Shown here: piece by piece, positions 18,953-27,504 of the stretch | Layout of the letters: the number at the start of each line of letters is the position of its first letter | Numbering within the stretch: the stretch's first letter is position 1 | From: Bin87 sp965222895 | GTDB lineage: Bacteria; Chloroflexota; Dehalococcoidia; Lucifugimonadales; UBA3495 | Assembly (NCBI GenBank): GCA_965222895.1 | Contig: CBDCVB010000001.1 | Coordinates: 558,001-622,000, forward strand | Direction: 5' to 3' | DNA length: 64,000 bases | Notes under the pieces: model-generated | What the model saw: the letters and a program-made list of their open reading frames with translations, nothing else | Told to the model about the DNA's origin: nothing | The model's database searches: none | Translations under genes and position numbers: made by a program

Positions 18953-21196
18953 ATGCCCGTGAGCCGGGAAATGCTGGACGAGATTGCGCTCTCTCCCGCT
19001 GAATACGAAATGATCGTGGACGGACTGGACCGGGAACCCACGCCGGTCGAGTTGGGTATGTTCGGCGCGCTGTGGAGCGAACACTGCGGCTACAAGCATT
19101 CACGCCCGTTGCTGCGGATGCTGCCGAGCCGTTCGTCGCGCACGCTGTCCCAGGCCGGCGCAGAGAATGCCGGGGCCATCGACATCGGCGACGGGCTGGC
19201 GGTGGTGTTCAAGGTGGAGTCGCACAACCATCCATCGGCGGTGGAGCCGTTGCAGGGCGCCGCCACCGGGGTGGGCGGCATCGTGCGGGATATTCTGGCG
19301 ATGGGGGCGAGGCCAATCGCCCTGCTGAATTCGCTCCGCTTTGGCCCACCCGACAGCATCGCCAACCGACGGCTGCTGCGGGGCGTGGTCGATGGCATCG
19401 GCTGGTACGGCAACTGCATCGGTGTGCCCGATGTGGCTGGCGAAATCTACTTTGACCCTTCCTACTCGCTGAACCCGCTGGTCAACGCGATGTGCGTTGG
19501 CATTGCGCGCATTGACGATTTGGCCAGCGCCGCCGCCGACCGGTCGGGGGATGTGCTGTTGCTGGTGGGCGCCGGCACCGGACGGGATGGCATTCACGGC
19601 GCATCGGGCCTAGCCTCGCGCACGTTTGAAGAGGAGCAGGAACTGCGTCCCACGGTTCAGGTGGGCAATCCCTTTTTGGAGAAGGTACTGATCGAGGCTT
19701 GCCTGGAGGCCTTGGGCACCGGCAAAGTCCACGCTCTGCAAGACCTTGGCGCCGCCGGGCTGACCAGCGCGGCGGTGGAATCGGCGGCACGGGGTGGTCG
19801 GGGCATCGCTCTGGACATTAGCCGGGTGCATCGGCGGGAGACCGGCATGACCGGCTACGAGGTGATGTTGTCGGAGTCGCAGGAGCGGATGCTGCTGGTG
19901 GCCGCTCCGGAGCACGTGCCGGCGTTAAACGACGTGTTCGACAAGTGGGACGTGGCTCGCGAAGTGGTGGGTACGATAACCGCCGATGAGACGGTGTGGG
20001 TTGCCGACGGCGCGGAGCCGCTGGTTGACCTGCCGGTGCAGCATCTGGCGACTGCGCCGCAGTATCGGCTGAGTGGCGCGCCCACCGAGGCAGACTTGCA
20101 GCGGCAACGACTCCGGTTGAGCGACGTGCCGTTGCCCGCCAATGCCGGTACGACACTCCGGCTACTGATGGCAGCCCCAAACATTGCCAGCCGTCACGGC
20201 GTGTACCGCCAGTATGATCATCAAGTGCAGACTAACACCGTGGTCGCGCCGGGCGCAGGTGATGCCGCAGTGCTCCGCATCAAAGGAACCAACCGCGCCA
20301 TTGCGGTAGCCATCGACGGCAACGGTCGGCAGTGCTACCTGGACCCCTACCGGGGCGGGCAGATGGTGGTTGCCGAAGTCACCCGCAACCTGTCCTGCAC
20401 GGGTGCCGAACCGCTGGCGCTGACCGATTGTCTGAATTTCGGCAATCCGGAACGACCGGAGGTGTATTACCAGCTGGAGCAGTGCATCCGCGGGATGGCG
20501 CGGGCTTGCCGTGCTTTGCAGGTTCCGGTGGTTAGCGGCAACGTGAGTCTGTACAACGAAAGCCAGGGCACGGCGATTTTCCCCACCCCCATTGTGGGCG
20601 GGTTGGGGCTGCTGGAGGATGCGACACGACATTGCCAGTCGGGTTTCCCGGCAGACGGGCTGGCCGTGGCCCTGCTGGGCGCCGACGGATTGACGGCGCG
20701 GGCGTCTGACCTGGCCGGCAGCGAATATCTGAACACTTTGCACGGTATGGTGCGCGGTCGCCCCCGCATCAATCTCGCGCTGGAACGGCGCGTGCAGGGG
20801 CTGTGCCGACGCCTGATTGCCGAGGGCACGGCTCTGTCGGCGCACGATTGTTCCGACGGCGGGTTGGCGGTGGCTTTGGCCGAGTGCGCAATTATCGGAG
20901 CCAGTCGAATTGAGCATGGCCCGGTGACTGGTTTCACCGCAACGACCGGACTGGTGGATGGACTGCCGCGCCGGTGGGATGCGGCGTTGTTCGGCGAGGC
21001 CGGTGCTCGCATCGTCGTAACCGTTGCGCCGGAGCGGTTGGCGGCTCTGATGAACGCCGCCCGCGCCGCCGACGTGCCCGCGCTGCTACTAGGCACGACT
21101 GGCGGCGCCCGCCTGCAGATTGGCAACCTGGTTGACCTGCCGGTAGCTGCCCTCGCCGACGCCTGGTACGGCGGCCTGGATGCGGCTCTGGCGTAG
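18953..21196 (+). CDS. purL: Phosphoribosylformylglycinamidine synthase, large subunit
   Basis: A 747-residue small-type PurL that uses ammonia delivered by PurQ to make FGAM with ATP. Clear motifs: LWSEHCGYKHSRP near residue 40 (catalytic His), FKVESHNHPSAVEP, GAATGVGGIVRDI, then LQDLGAAGLTSAAVE and, in the C-terminal half, VSGNVSLYNE and AHDCSDGGLAVALAE. Length and order are those of bacterial two- or three-subunit enzymes. It closes the yqeY-purQ-DMT-purL run on the plus strand. Confidence 0.97.
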   Translation: MPVSREMLDEIALSPAEYEMIVDGLDREPTPVELGMFGALWSEHCGYKHSRPLLRMLPSRSSRTLSQAGAENAGAIDIGDGLAVVFKVESHNHPSAVEPLQGAATGVGGIVRDILAMGARPIALLNSLRFGPPDSIANRRLLRGVVDGIGWYGNCIGVPDVAGEIYFDPSYSLNPLVNAMCVGIARIDDLASAAADRSGDVLLLVGAGTGRDGIHGASGLASRTFEEEQELRPTVQVGNPFLEKVLIEACLEALGTGKVHALQDLGAAGLTSAAVESAARGGRGIALDISRVHRRETGMTGYEVMLSESQERMLLVAAPEHVPALNDVFDKWDVAREVVGTITADETVWVADGAEPLVDLPVQHLATAPQYRLSGAPTEADLQRQRLRLSDVPLPANAGTTLRLLMAAPNIASRHGVYRQYDHQVQTNTVVAPGAGDAAVLRIKGTNRAIAVAIDGNGRQCYLDPYRGGQMVVAEVTRNLSCTGAEPLALTDCLNFGNPERPEVYYQLEQCIRGMARACRALQVPVVSGNVSLYNESQGTAIFPTPIVGGLGLLEDATRHCQSGFPADGLAVALLGADGLTARASDLAGSEYLNTLHGMVRGRPRINLALERRVQGLCRRLIAEGTALSAHDCSDGGLAVALAECAIIGASRIEHGPVTGFTATTGLVDGLPRRWDAALFGEAGARIVVTVAPERLAALMNAARAADVPALLLGTTGGARLQIGNLVDLPVAALADAWYGGLDAALA

Positions 21197-21232
21197 CTGA
21201 ACCTGGGGCGGACAACGCGTCCGCCCGATTGG

Positions 21233-22858
21233 TTAGGTGAACAGGACGGCTGCTTCCGCATCGTCTGCCGATTCGCCGCTGTCGGCCTCGGCGGAGTGGT
21301 GTCCGTCCAGAGGCGGGGTGGCGATGGCCTCGTTGCCGGCGGCGAAATTGGTGGCGGCGAATTCGCTGGCGGACTCGGCGTAACCGGAACCGAGCCGGGC
21401 GGACAGCGCAATGCCCGTAAGAGGATGCGAGCGGTTCAGGCCGAACACCCGTCGCCGCCGCGAGCGGTTGGTGGACTCGTCGCGCACGTTGACGTTGCGG
21501 TACTGGAACACCCCGTTGGAGGCAAGGGTGCGCACCATTCGGGTAATGAACGTGCGTGAGCAGTTGTCTCCCCAATGTTCAATGATGGTCGAGTCGTCAG
21601 CTTCGATGCCGGCGGTCAGGGCCTGGCTGATTTCGTTGCACAGCGCGTTGAACATCACGGAGTCAGCGCCGTCCCGCTCTTCCAGAGTGTGACCCATCAC
21701 GATGAGGTCGGCAACGCGTTCGGCGGCGCCGGCGCCGGTTTCGGACGCAGGCAAGTCCAGGGCGGCAACCGCCCCGTTCAGCGCCGCCGACATCCGTGCC
21801 GGTTCGAGTGGGGCGTCATGAGCGGCGCGCACCGGCTGTCTTGCCGGCGGGCCAGATGGAGCGTCTTCGTGCAATTCTGCGTCGTCGGGTGATTCGTCAT
21901 CGTCTTCATCGGAAACCGGCGTTTGGGATGGATACCTGGCGTCGTCCCGGTCGTCGTCTTCGCCGGTGTAGTCATAGCCGTCCGCGCCCACTTCCTCCGG
22001 CAGGTCGTCATCATCGTCGCGGTTTTCGGGCACCGGGTCGGGTTCGTCGGCCATCAGGATCCAGTCCACCAGGTCAACGCTGCGAATTTTGATGTTGCCT
22101 TCTTCGGCGACTCGGAGCATCAGCTTTTTGAAGCCGGAGAAACCGAGCTTGCGTTCGTCGAATCCGGCGATGCGCCGGACCAGGCGCTGTTTCAGGGATG
22201 TGAGGAGCAGCGTGTGGCCGGCTCCGCGTTCGGAACGGATGACGTCCTCGATGGCCCGAATCACCTCAGGAAGCTGGTGCCGACCGGGATTGGCCAATGG
22301 CGCCGGAGGCGCGATGCGGCCGCGGAAGGCCGGTTCCGGCACGTTGATGGGATCAACGTCGGAGTCGTAGAAGATGAGACCGTCCACATGGTCGGCCATG
22401 CGGCGGGAGGTGGCCCACGACACGCCCACCACCAGTACACGCTTGCCGACGGCGCGCAGCGAGTTGATGACGTGAATGAAGTCGGAATCACCGGACACCA
22501 GCACGAAAGTGTTGATGTTGGGGAAGTTGTGCGCCGTGTCTATACAATCGGCGGTCATCTTCACGTCAACGCTGTTCTTGATGCGCATGGTGCGCCCGGG
22601 TTGGAAAGAACCGCCCGGCGGCAACCGCGTGGGCACATACACCGGCTCAATTCCAGCAGCGTATAGCGATGGTGGATCCAGGATGAACTGGCTGGCACCC
22701 CTGAGTTCGGGAGAACGGGACACCCAGTCGGCGTAGGCTTTGCTGACTACCACGCGGCCATGGTTAGCCACTTCTTCTTTAAGGGCGGAGACGTTGGGAG
22801 TGCGGCCTCGAACTGCGAGACTAATCTTGAAGTTTTCCCAGTCGATGAATAACGCCAC
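21233..22858 (-). CDS. NYN-domain protein with LOTUS/OST-HTH-like domain and long acidic linker
   Basis: A 541-residue protein. Residues 1-170 form a NYN (PIN-like) nuclease domain: ALFIDWENF at the start with the first Asp, VDVKMTADCID in the middle and LVSGDSDFIHVINSLRAVGK with the second acidic cluster. Residues about 205-270 (LPEVIRAIEDVI, LTSLKQRLVRRIAGFDERKLGFSGFKKL) resemble a LOTUS/OST-HTH RNA-binding domain. Then an Asp/Glu-rich region of about 60 residues leads to a C-terminal domain I cannot name (VADLIVMGHTLEERDGADS onward), which ends in a low-complexity tail. NYN plus LOTUS suggests RNA cleavage or sensing. GTG at 22858 is the only plausible start, although coding-like sequence continues upstream without one. 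It is divergent from the 23134 gene. Confidence 0.85.
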   Translation of the reverse strand: MALFIDWENFKISLAVRGRTPNVSALKEEVANHGRVVVSKAYADWVSRSPELRGASQFILDPPSLYAAGIEPVYVPTRLPPGGSFQPGRTMRIKNSVDVKMTADCIDTAHNFPNINTFVLVSGDSDFIHVINSLRAVGKRVLVVGVSWATSRRMADHVDGLIFYDSDVDPINVPEPAFRGRIAPPAPLANPGRHQLPEVIRAIEDVIRSERGAGHTLLLTSLKQRLVRRIAGFDERKLGFSGFKKLMLRVAEEGNIKIRSVDLVDWILMADEPDPVPENRDDDDDLPEEVGADGYDYTGEDDDRDDARYPSQTPVSDEDDDESPDDAELHEDAPSGPPARQPVRAAHDAPLEPARMSAALNGAVAALDLPASETGAGAAERVADLIVMGHTLEERDGADSVMFNALCNEISQALTAGIEADDSTIIEHWGDNCSRTFITRMVRTLASNGVFQYRNVNVRDESTNRSRRRRVFGLNRSHPLTGIALSARLGSGYAESASEFAATNFAAGNEAIATPPLDGHHSAEADSGESADDAEAAVLFT

Positions 22859-23133
22859 GTCTTCGCTGAATGTGGAATTGCCGTTAGATTGCTGAATTGC
22901 GATGGTATTTCTCCGAATGGCGCTCGCCGGCGCCGTATGTTATCGAAAGTTTAATCATGGTGGCATACCAGCGTCAAGTTTATGCTGATTATCGTACCGA
23001 TTTGACGCTAATATGGGCCTTTCCGAGTGCAACTGCTACGTTTGCCGGTTCGTTGCCGGGTTTCACGCCGGTATGCTATCGTTGTCGCCGTTCGCCGCGC
23101 GTCTATGCTGGCCTGAATTCAGAGCGGGTTGGG

Positions 23134-23748
23134 ATGCTTTCGCAAATGCCGGGTTGGTTACGAGTTACTTTGTTACGGGTTGCGATGTTGGCGGTGTTGG
23201 TCTTGGTGGCGGCGGCGCTGTTGTCCCAAGTATTGCCGGCGCGGGTGTTGCCGGCTGGGGTACTGCCAGCGATGGTTAACACCGCACATGCCAACGGAGC
23301 ATCGACCCTATTGTACGACCAAACCCAGGGCCGATACCGGCTGGTGGTGGGTATTATTCCAGCCCGGCCGGTGATCCCGCAAACCCACCTGTCGATGCAG
23401 GTTTTTGATGCCGCCGCCGACCGCGTGCTGCGTGACACTGACATTCAGGTGCTTATATCGGCGTCGGGGCCGGCGGGTTCACGGCAGGTTAAGCCCCGGG
23501 AGGTCGTCAATGACGTGTCCATCGTATACTTCGAGACGAACGTGGCCTTTGACGTGGTGGGCCCCTGGCAGGTGCTGGTTGAGGTTTCATCAGACCAGGG
23601 CGGGGAATCCTTTTTGATTCCGGTGGAGGTCGGGGAACCAGCCACCCGCATCCAGTGGGTATGGGTGTCGGCGGTGCTGGTACTCATCGTGGCGGTGGGT
23701 ATCTGGACGTTGTTGACGGTGAGCCGGCGCGGACGGGAGCAGCCGTAG
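23134..23748 (+). CDS. Predicted exported protein with C-terminal membrane anchor
   Basis: 204 residues from ATG 23134: a strongly hydrophobic N-terminal segment (VAMLAVLVLVAAALL), an extracytoplasmic beta-rich domain of about 110 residues (RYRLVVGIIPARPVIPQTHLS, VAFDVVGPWQVLVEV) and a C-terminal helix (VWVSAVLVLIVAVGIWTLLTV) with a basic tail. The middle resembles the small Ig-like domains of FixH/YtkA or CopC proteins, but I see no metal-binding His cluster, so the assignment is tentative. The TAG stop overlaps a possible GTG of the next gene, so the two are likely translated together. Confidence 0.7.
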   Translation: MLSQMPGWLRVTLLRVAMLAVLVLVAAALLSQVLPARVLPAGVLPAMVNTAHANGASTLLYDQTQGRYRLVVGIIPARPVIPQTHLSMQVFDAAADRVLRDTDIQVLISASGPAGSRQVKPREVVNDVSIVYFETNVAFDVVGPWQVLVEVSSDQGGESFLIPVEVGEPATRIQWVWVSAVLVLIVAVGIWTLLTVSRRGREQP

Positions 23749-23849
23749 TGTTGGGTGCCGTAGTGTTAGGGAATGCTTGGGGTGCATTGCGGCACGGCGC
23801 GGTGTTCGGCAAACGCCGTCTGGCGACTCTCTGCTGGCGGAGCGGACGT

Positions 23850-25412
23850 GTGAAACCGCGCCTGACGGCGGCGCTGGCGGCGGTTGGACTAGCCGTGTTG
23901 TGCGGGTCTGCGTTCGCGCAACCCGTAATGGCCCACGGATTCGGCGAGCGATACGACCTGCCCTTGCCGTTGCGATTTTTCGTGATGGCCGGCGCGGCTG
24001 CAGTAGCGCTGTCCTTCTTGATTGCGGCGGTGTTTCTGCGGGAAGGCGCGGAGCATCGCCAGTATCCGCGCTACAACCTGCTGCGGATTGCGCCGGTAAG
24101 ATGGCTGGCCAGCTCCTGGAGTCTGGCAACCGTCCGAACCATATCGGTGGCGCTGACCGTTTACGTCATATTCGGTGGGTTCTTCGGATCCGAGCGGGCG
24201 GCCTTGAATCCGGCGCCGGCTGCGGTGTACGTGGCCTTCTGGGTGGCGCTGAGCTTTTTCACGGCCATCATCGGAAACCTTTGGGCGCTGGTGAACCCGT
24301 GGAAAATCGCCTGGGGATTTCTGGCGCGGGCCGCCGGCTCGTTGCAGCCGGGCGCGCTGGCCCAACCCAAACTGGCCTATCCGGCCAAGTGGGGGCTGTG
24401 GCCGGCGTTGTTGGTGTTCCTGGCGTTTGCGATACTGGAAACAGTGATTGCCGGCGCCGCTGGCCCGAGGGCCTTGGCGTGGATTCTCGTCATTTACACC
24501 GTCTATAATTTTTTGGGGATGTACCTGTTTGGCCGCGACGTGTGGCTACGCAACGCCGAGGGGTTCACCGTGGTGTACGGGTTCATGGCGCGGTTCGCCA
24601 TCACGGAGGTCAGTATCAGGGAGGTTAGCGCTGCGCGGTCGATTTGCGTCGCCTGTTCCTCCGCTGGCGGTTGTGCCGACGACGCCGGCGACTGTGTGGA
24701 TTGTTACGAATGCTACGCGCTGGCCCAGCCATTGCAGCGGCGGTTCAATGTGAGGCCGCCCGGTGTGGGTCTGAACCGTATCGGCGCAGTGACGCTGCCG
24801 GCTGTTTGCGTGGTGGTCCTGCTGCTGTCCACCGTGTCGTTTGACGGATTGTCGGCGACACCAGAGTGGTTGTCGTTCAGCACCTGGTTCGTATTGCAGA
24901 CGCCATCCTTCGGAGGTTACATCGCGAATCTCATCGGCGTACTCGGGCTGCCGGCCCTGTTTGGAGCGCTGTTCGCGGCCACCTGCGCGTTGATGGCGCT
25001 GCTATCGGGCCGGGCTCAACCGGAGGCGAGGCAGCTGGTGCGGGTGTTCGTGTTTTCGTTGCTGCCGATTGCCCTAGCCTATCATTTTGCCCACTTCCTG
25101 GGGTTTTTGTTCATCAACGGCCAGCGGTTCATCGTGCTGGTGTCCGACCCGTTCGGCTGGGGCTGGGATCTGTTCGGCACGGCTGGGGCGATTATAAACA
25201 TCGGTATCCTGTCGCCCTCATTCATCTGGTATTTCTCCATCGCAGCTATCGTTATTGGACACATTGCCGGGGTTTATCTGGCCCATGTTCAGGCGGTGCG
25301 ATTGTACGGGGAACGGCGGCCGGCGCTGCTGAGCCAGCTGCCAATGCTGGGGCTGATGGTATGTTACACTTGCGCAAGTTTGTGGATTATTTCACGCCCC
25401 ATCGCAGCGTAA
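23850..25412 (+). CDS. Polytopic membrane protein with six-cysteine cytoplasmic or external motif
   Basis: About 520 residues with a signal-like N-terminus (LTAALAAVGLAVLCGSAFAQ) followed by HGFGERYDLPLPL, the hallmark of a membrane protein family common in Chloroflexota and Actinobacteria, some members of which are labelled fenitrothion hydrolase. I count roughly ten to twelve helices. Between two of them (24640-24715) lies a cysteine cluster spaced C-x2-C-x5-C-x6-C-x2-C-x2-C, suited to a metal or iron-sulphur site. GTG at 23850 gives the signal peptide; a GTG at 23748 overlapping the previous stop would add 34 residues. The function is unknown. Together with the upstream anchored protein it looks like a two-component membrane unit. 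Confidence 0.78.
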   Translation: MKPRLTAALAAVGLAVLCGSAFAQPVMAHGFGERYDLPLPLRFFVMAGAAAVALSFLIAAVFLREGAEHRQYPRYNLLRIAPVRWLASSWSLATVRTISVALTVYVIFGGFFGSERAALNPAPAAVYVAFWVALSFFTAIIGNLWALVNPWKIAWGFLARAAGSLQPGALAQPKLAYPAKWGLWPALLVFLAFAILETVIAGAAGPRALAWILVIYTVYNFLGMYLFGRDVWLRNAEGFTVVYGFMARFAITEVSIREVSAARSICVACSSAGGCADDAGDCVDCYECYALAQPLQRRFNVRPPGVGLNRIGAVTLPAVCVVVLLLSTVSFDGLSATPEWLSFSTWFVLQTPSFGGYIANLIGVLGLPALFGALFAATCALMALLSGRAQPEARQLVRVFVFSLLPIALAYHFAHFLGFLFINGQRFIVLVSDPFGWGWDLFGTAGAIINIGILSPSFIWYFSIAAIVIGHIAGVYLAHVQAVRLYGERRPALLSQLPMLGLMVCYTCASLWIISRPIAA

Positions 25413-25501
25413 TCAGAGCCGGTTCGTCCGCCGGTTGGTCCGAAGAGACGGCCGGCTGAAGTTTCGATAACCGAGAGTGCCAATAAACGGAGAACGTAAT
25501 C

Positions 25502-26317
25502 GTGCCTGAACGTAGCGGAAGACTGGAAGGGAAAGTTGCCATCGTAACCGGCGCCGGCTCCAGCGGGCCCGGGATCGGCAACGGGCGGGCGACGGCGACG
25601 TTGTTCGCTCGCGAGGGCGCGCGTGTTCTGCTGGCCGACCTGACCGTCGAACGGGCCGAGGAAACCCAGCAGATGATTCAGGCGGAAGGCGGCGTGTCGT
25701 CCACGATTCAGGCCGACGTTACCAATGCCGAGGATTGCCGGCGCATGGTGGAAGCCTGCATCGAGCGATACGGTCGGCTGGATATTCTGGACAACAACGT
25801 GGGGATTTCGCGACGCGGCACGGTGGTGGAAGTGTCCGAAGCGGACTGGGACCAGGTGATGTCGATTAACGTCAAGAGCATTGTGCTGTCCAGCAAATAT
25901 GCCATCCCGCACATGGTCGCAGCCGGCGGCGGTTCCATCATCAACATCTCGTCCATCGCCGGCCTGAGGGCGCACAGCAGTACGCCATACACCGCGTCCA
26001 AGGCGGCGGTGATTGGTCTGACGATTTCGATGGCCGCCGACCACGGGCCGGACGGCATCCGCACCAATTGCATCGCGCCGGGGTTGGTCTACACGCCGAT
26101 GGTGGCGCCCCGTATGGACGACGACCTGCGACAGATTCGCACCAGCGCGGCGCCGCTACGCACCGAAGGCACCGCATGGGACGTGGGCAACGCGGCGCTG
26201 TTCCTGGCCAGCGACGAAGCCCGCTGGATCAATGGCGTGGTGCTGCCGGTGGACGCGGGTCTGGTGGTAACGTCCCCCGTTACTTACGAGACGCTGGGGC
26301 AACAGGTGCGGCGGTAA
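25502..26317 (+). CDS. SDR-family NAD(P)-dependent oxidoreductase
   Basis: A 271-residue classical short-chain dehydrogenase. The cofactor loop reads VTGAGSSGPGIGNGRA, an extended form of TGxxxGxG. NNVG is at the usual NNAG position, ISSIAG carries the catalytic Ser, and YTASKAAV the Tyr-x3-Lys pair. LADL after the second strand ends in Asp, favouring NAD over NADP. The substrate cannot be told from sequence. GTG at 25502 follows GGAGAACGTAATC. The following small membrane protein begins 32 bp downstream and could be cotranscribed. Confidence 0.93.
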   Translation: MPERSGRLEGKVAIVTGAGSSGPGIGNGRATATLFAREGARVLLADLTVERAEETQQMIQAEGGVSSTIQADVTNAEDCRRMVEACIERYGRLDILDNNVGISRRGTVVEVSEADWDQVMSINVKSIVLSSKYAIPHMVAAGGGSIINISSIAGLRAHSSTPYTASKAAVIGLTISMAADHGPDGIRTNCIAPGLVYTPMVAPRMDDDLRQIRTSAAPLRTEGTAWDVGNAALFLASDEARWINGVVLPVDAGLVVTSPVTYETLGQQVRR

Positions 26318-26349
26318 ATCTGGTATATTTAGGGTGTAATGGAGAGTTT

Positions 26350-26700
26350 ATGATGGTTACGCCTGATACACAGAGTGAGCAAATCGCGCCCGTCAGTGTG
26401 TCTGAAATCACCGACCGAGCGGGTTATGGTAGTGACGAGGGATTTAAGCTGATGAACCGGGTGAACCTTCCCCTCATCGCCTGCGCTCTGGCGGCGTTCC
26501 TAGTGGTTCTGTCAGGTTTTGTTACCGGCCGCCCGTATGTCCTGCTTGCCGGCGCTTTCGCCCTTGCGATAGTGGGTATGGTTTGGAACATCTCCGGCGC
26601 GATTACGCTGTGGGGAATGGCCCGCAACTGGTTCACCGCTCGCCGCCTTTCCCGTCAGGGAAGTCAATTCGTAGAAGGTGGAACAAGCAGCTCCCGATAA
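26350..26700 (+). CDS. Small two-helix membrane protein
   Basis: 116 residues from ATG 26350, preceded by GGAGAG. A polar N-terminus of about 40 residues precedes two hydrophobic helices (LPLIACALAAFLVVLSGFV and YVLLAGAFALAIVGMVW) separated by a short GRP turn, then a basic Ser-rich tail. No family is recognised. Its end overlaps the convergent gene on the other strand by 68 bases. Confidence 0.65.
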   Translation: MMVTPDTQSEQIAPVSVSEITDRAGYGSDEGFKLMNRVNLPLIACALAAFLVVLSGFVTGRPYVLLAGAFALAIVGMVWNISGAITLWGMARNWFTARRLSRQGSQFVEGGTSSSR

Positions 26701-26926
26701 TTATTGCGACGGCGGTCACTGCGACAATAATCAGAAATAGCTTTGCGTATCTTGCGGTTCGCAGTAGTAGTAGGTCGTCACCCGCCGTAAAATTAGCAAA
26801 ATACACGGTTATTGCCGATAGCGCGATGATCAAAGCCCCGGCGGATGTCAACTGAACTATCCGCCGAGGCGCTAGGCGCACTACCAACTGCAATACCCAC
26901 TTTGGTATGGACAGCCACTGCTCCAT
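26633..26926 (-). CDS. Small two-helix membrane protein
   Basis: 97 residues: an amphipathic start (MEQWLSIPKWVLQLVVR), a helix at about residues 26-45 (LTSAGALIIALSAITVYF), a second helix at 60-82 (LFLIIVAVTAVAIIIGSCL) and a charged tail. No known family. It overlaps convergently the preceding small membrane protein, and the overlap may couple their expression. Its ATG lies 27 bp from the FKBP gene stop in the same direction. Confidence 0.6.
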   Translation of the reverse strand: MEQWLSIPKWVLQLVVRLAPRRIVQLTSAGALIIALSAITVYFANFTAGDDLLLLRTARYAKLFLIIVAVTAVAIIIGSCLFHLLRIDFPDGKGGER

Positions 26927-26953
26927 AGCGCCCCGCAGTCTGACCCGCGCGCG

Positions 26954-27385
26954 CTACTCCTCGATTGACACCAGCATCAGGTCGAAAGTCAGGTCTTTGC
27001 CGGCCAGCGGGTGGTTGGCGTCGAGAGTAACCGTTTCGTCGGTGACCGACATGATGGTAAAGCTGACCACGGTGCCGTCGCTCTGCTGACCCTGCACCCG
27101 GGAGCCGGTTTCAAGTTCCATATCGTCGGGGAACTCATTGCGCGGCACTTCCATTATGCCGTCGTCATGATGCTCGCCGTATCCATCTACGAAGGGTATG
27201 TGCACGGTGCGCGAATCGCCCGGCGCCATGCCGATGACACCGTTGTCGAAACCGGGGATAACCTGTCCGTCGCCAACCGTGAAAGCCAGCGGCGTGCCGC
27301 CTTCAGATGAGTCAAAGACTTCGCCGTCGTCGAGTTTGCCAGTGTAGTGGACCCGAACCTTGTCGCCTATTTTCACTGTCGTCAA
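26954..27385 (-). CDS. FKBP-type peptidyl-prolyl isomerase, SlyD-like
   Basis: A 143-residue cytoplasmic protein. The FKBP core is split by an insert-in-flap domain as in SlyD: VRVHYTGKLDDGEVFDSSEG, VIPGFDNGVIGM, the flap region with PRNEFPDDMELETGSRV, then DANHPLAGKDLTFD, the classic SlyD ending. It catalyses cis-trans proline isomerisation and chaperones folding. The His-rich metal-binding tail of E. coli SlyD is absent; only HH in EHHDDG is noted. Confidence 0.95.
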   Translation of the reverse strand: MTTVKIGDKVRVHYTGKLDDGEVFDSSEGGTPLAFTVGDGQVIPGFDNGVIGMAPGDSRTVHIPFVDGYGEHHDDGIMEVPRNEFPDDMELETGSRVQGQQSDGTVVSFTIMSVTDETVTLDANHPLAGKDLTFDLMLVSIEE

Positions 27386-27504
27386 TTTACCACCTCTCCC
27401 GCAATGGATAGCGAACTATAACATAAGGGGCAGGGCCGGTTGGTTTGTGATATGGTACGGCAACGACCGAGTGATTATCTACGAATTCAGTCGCAGGAGG
27501 AACC

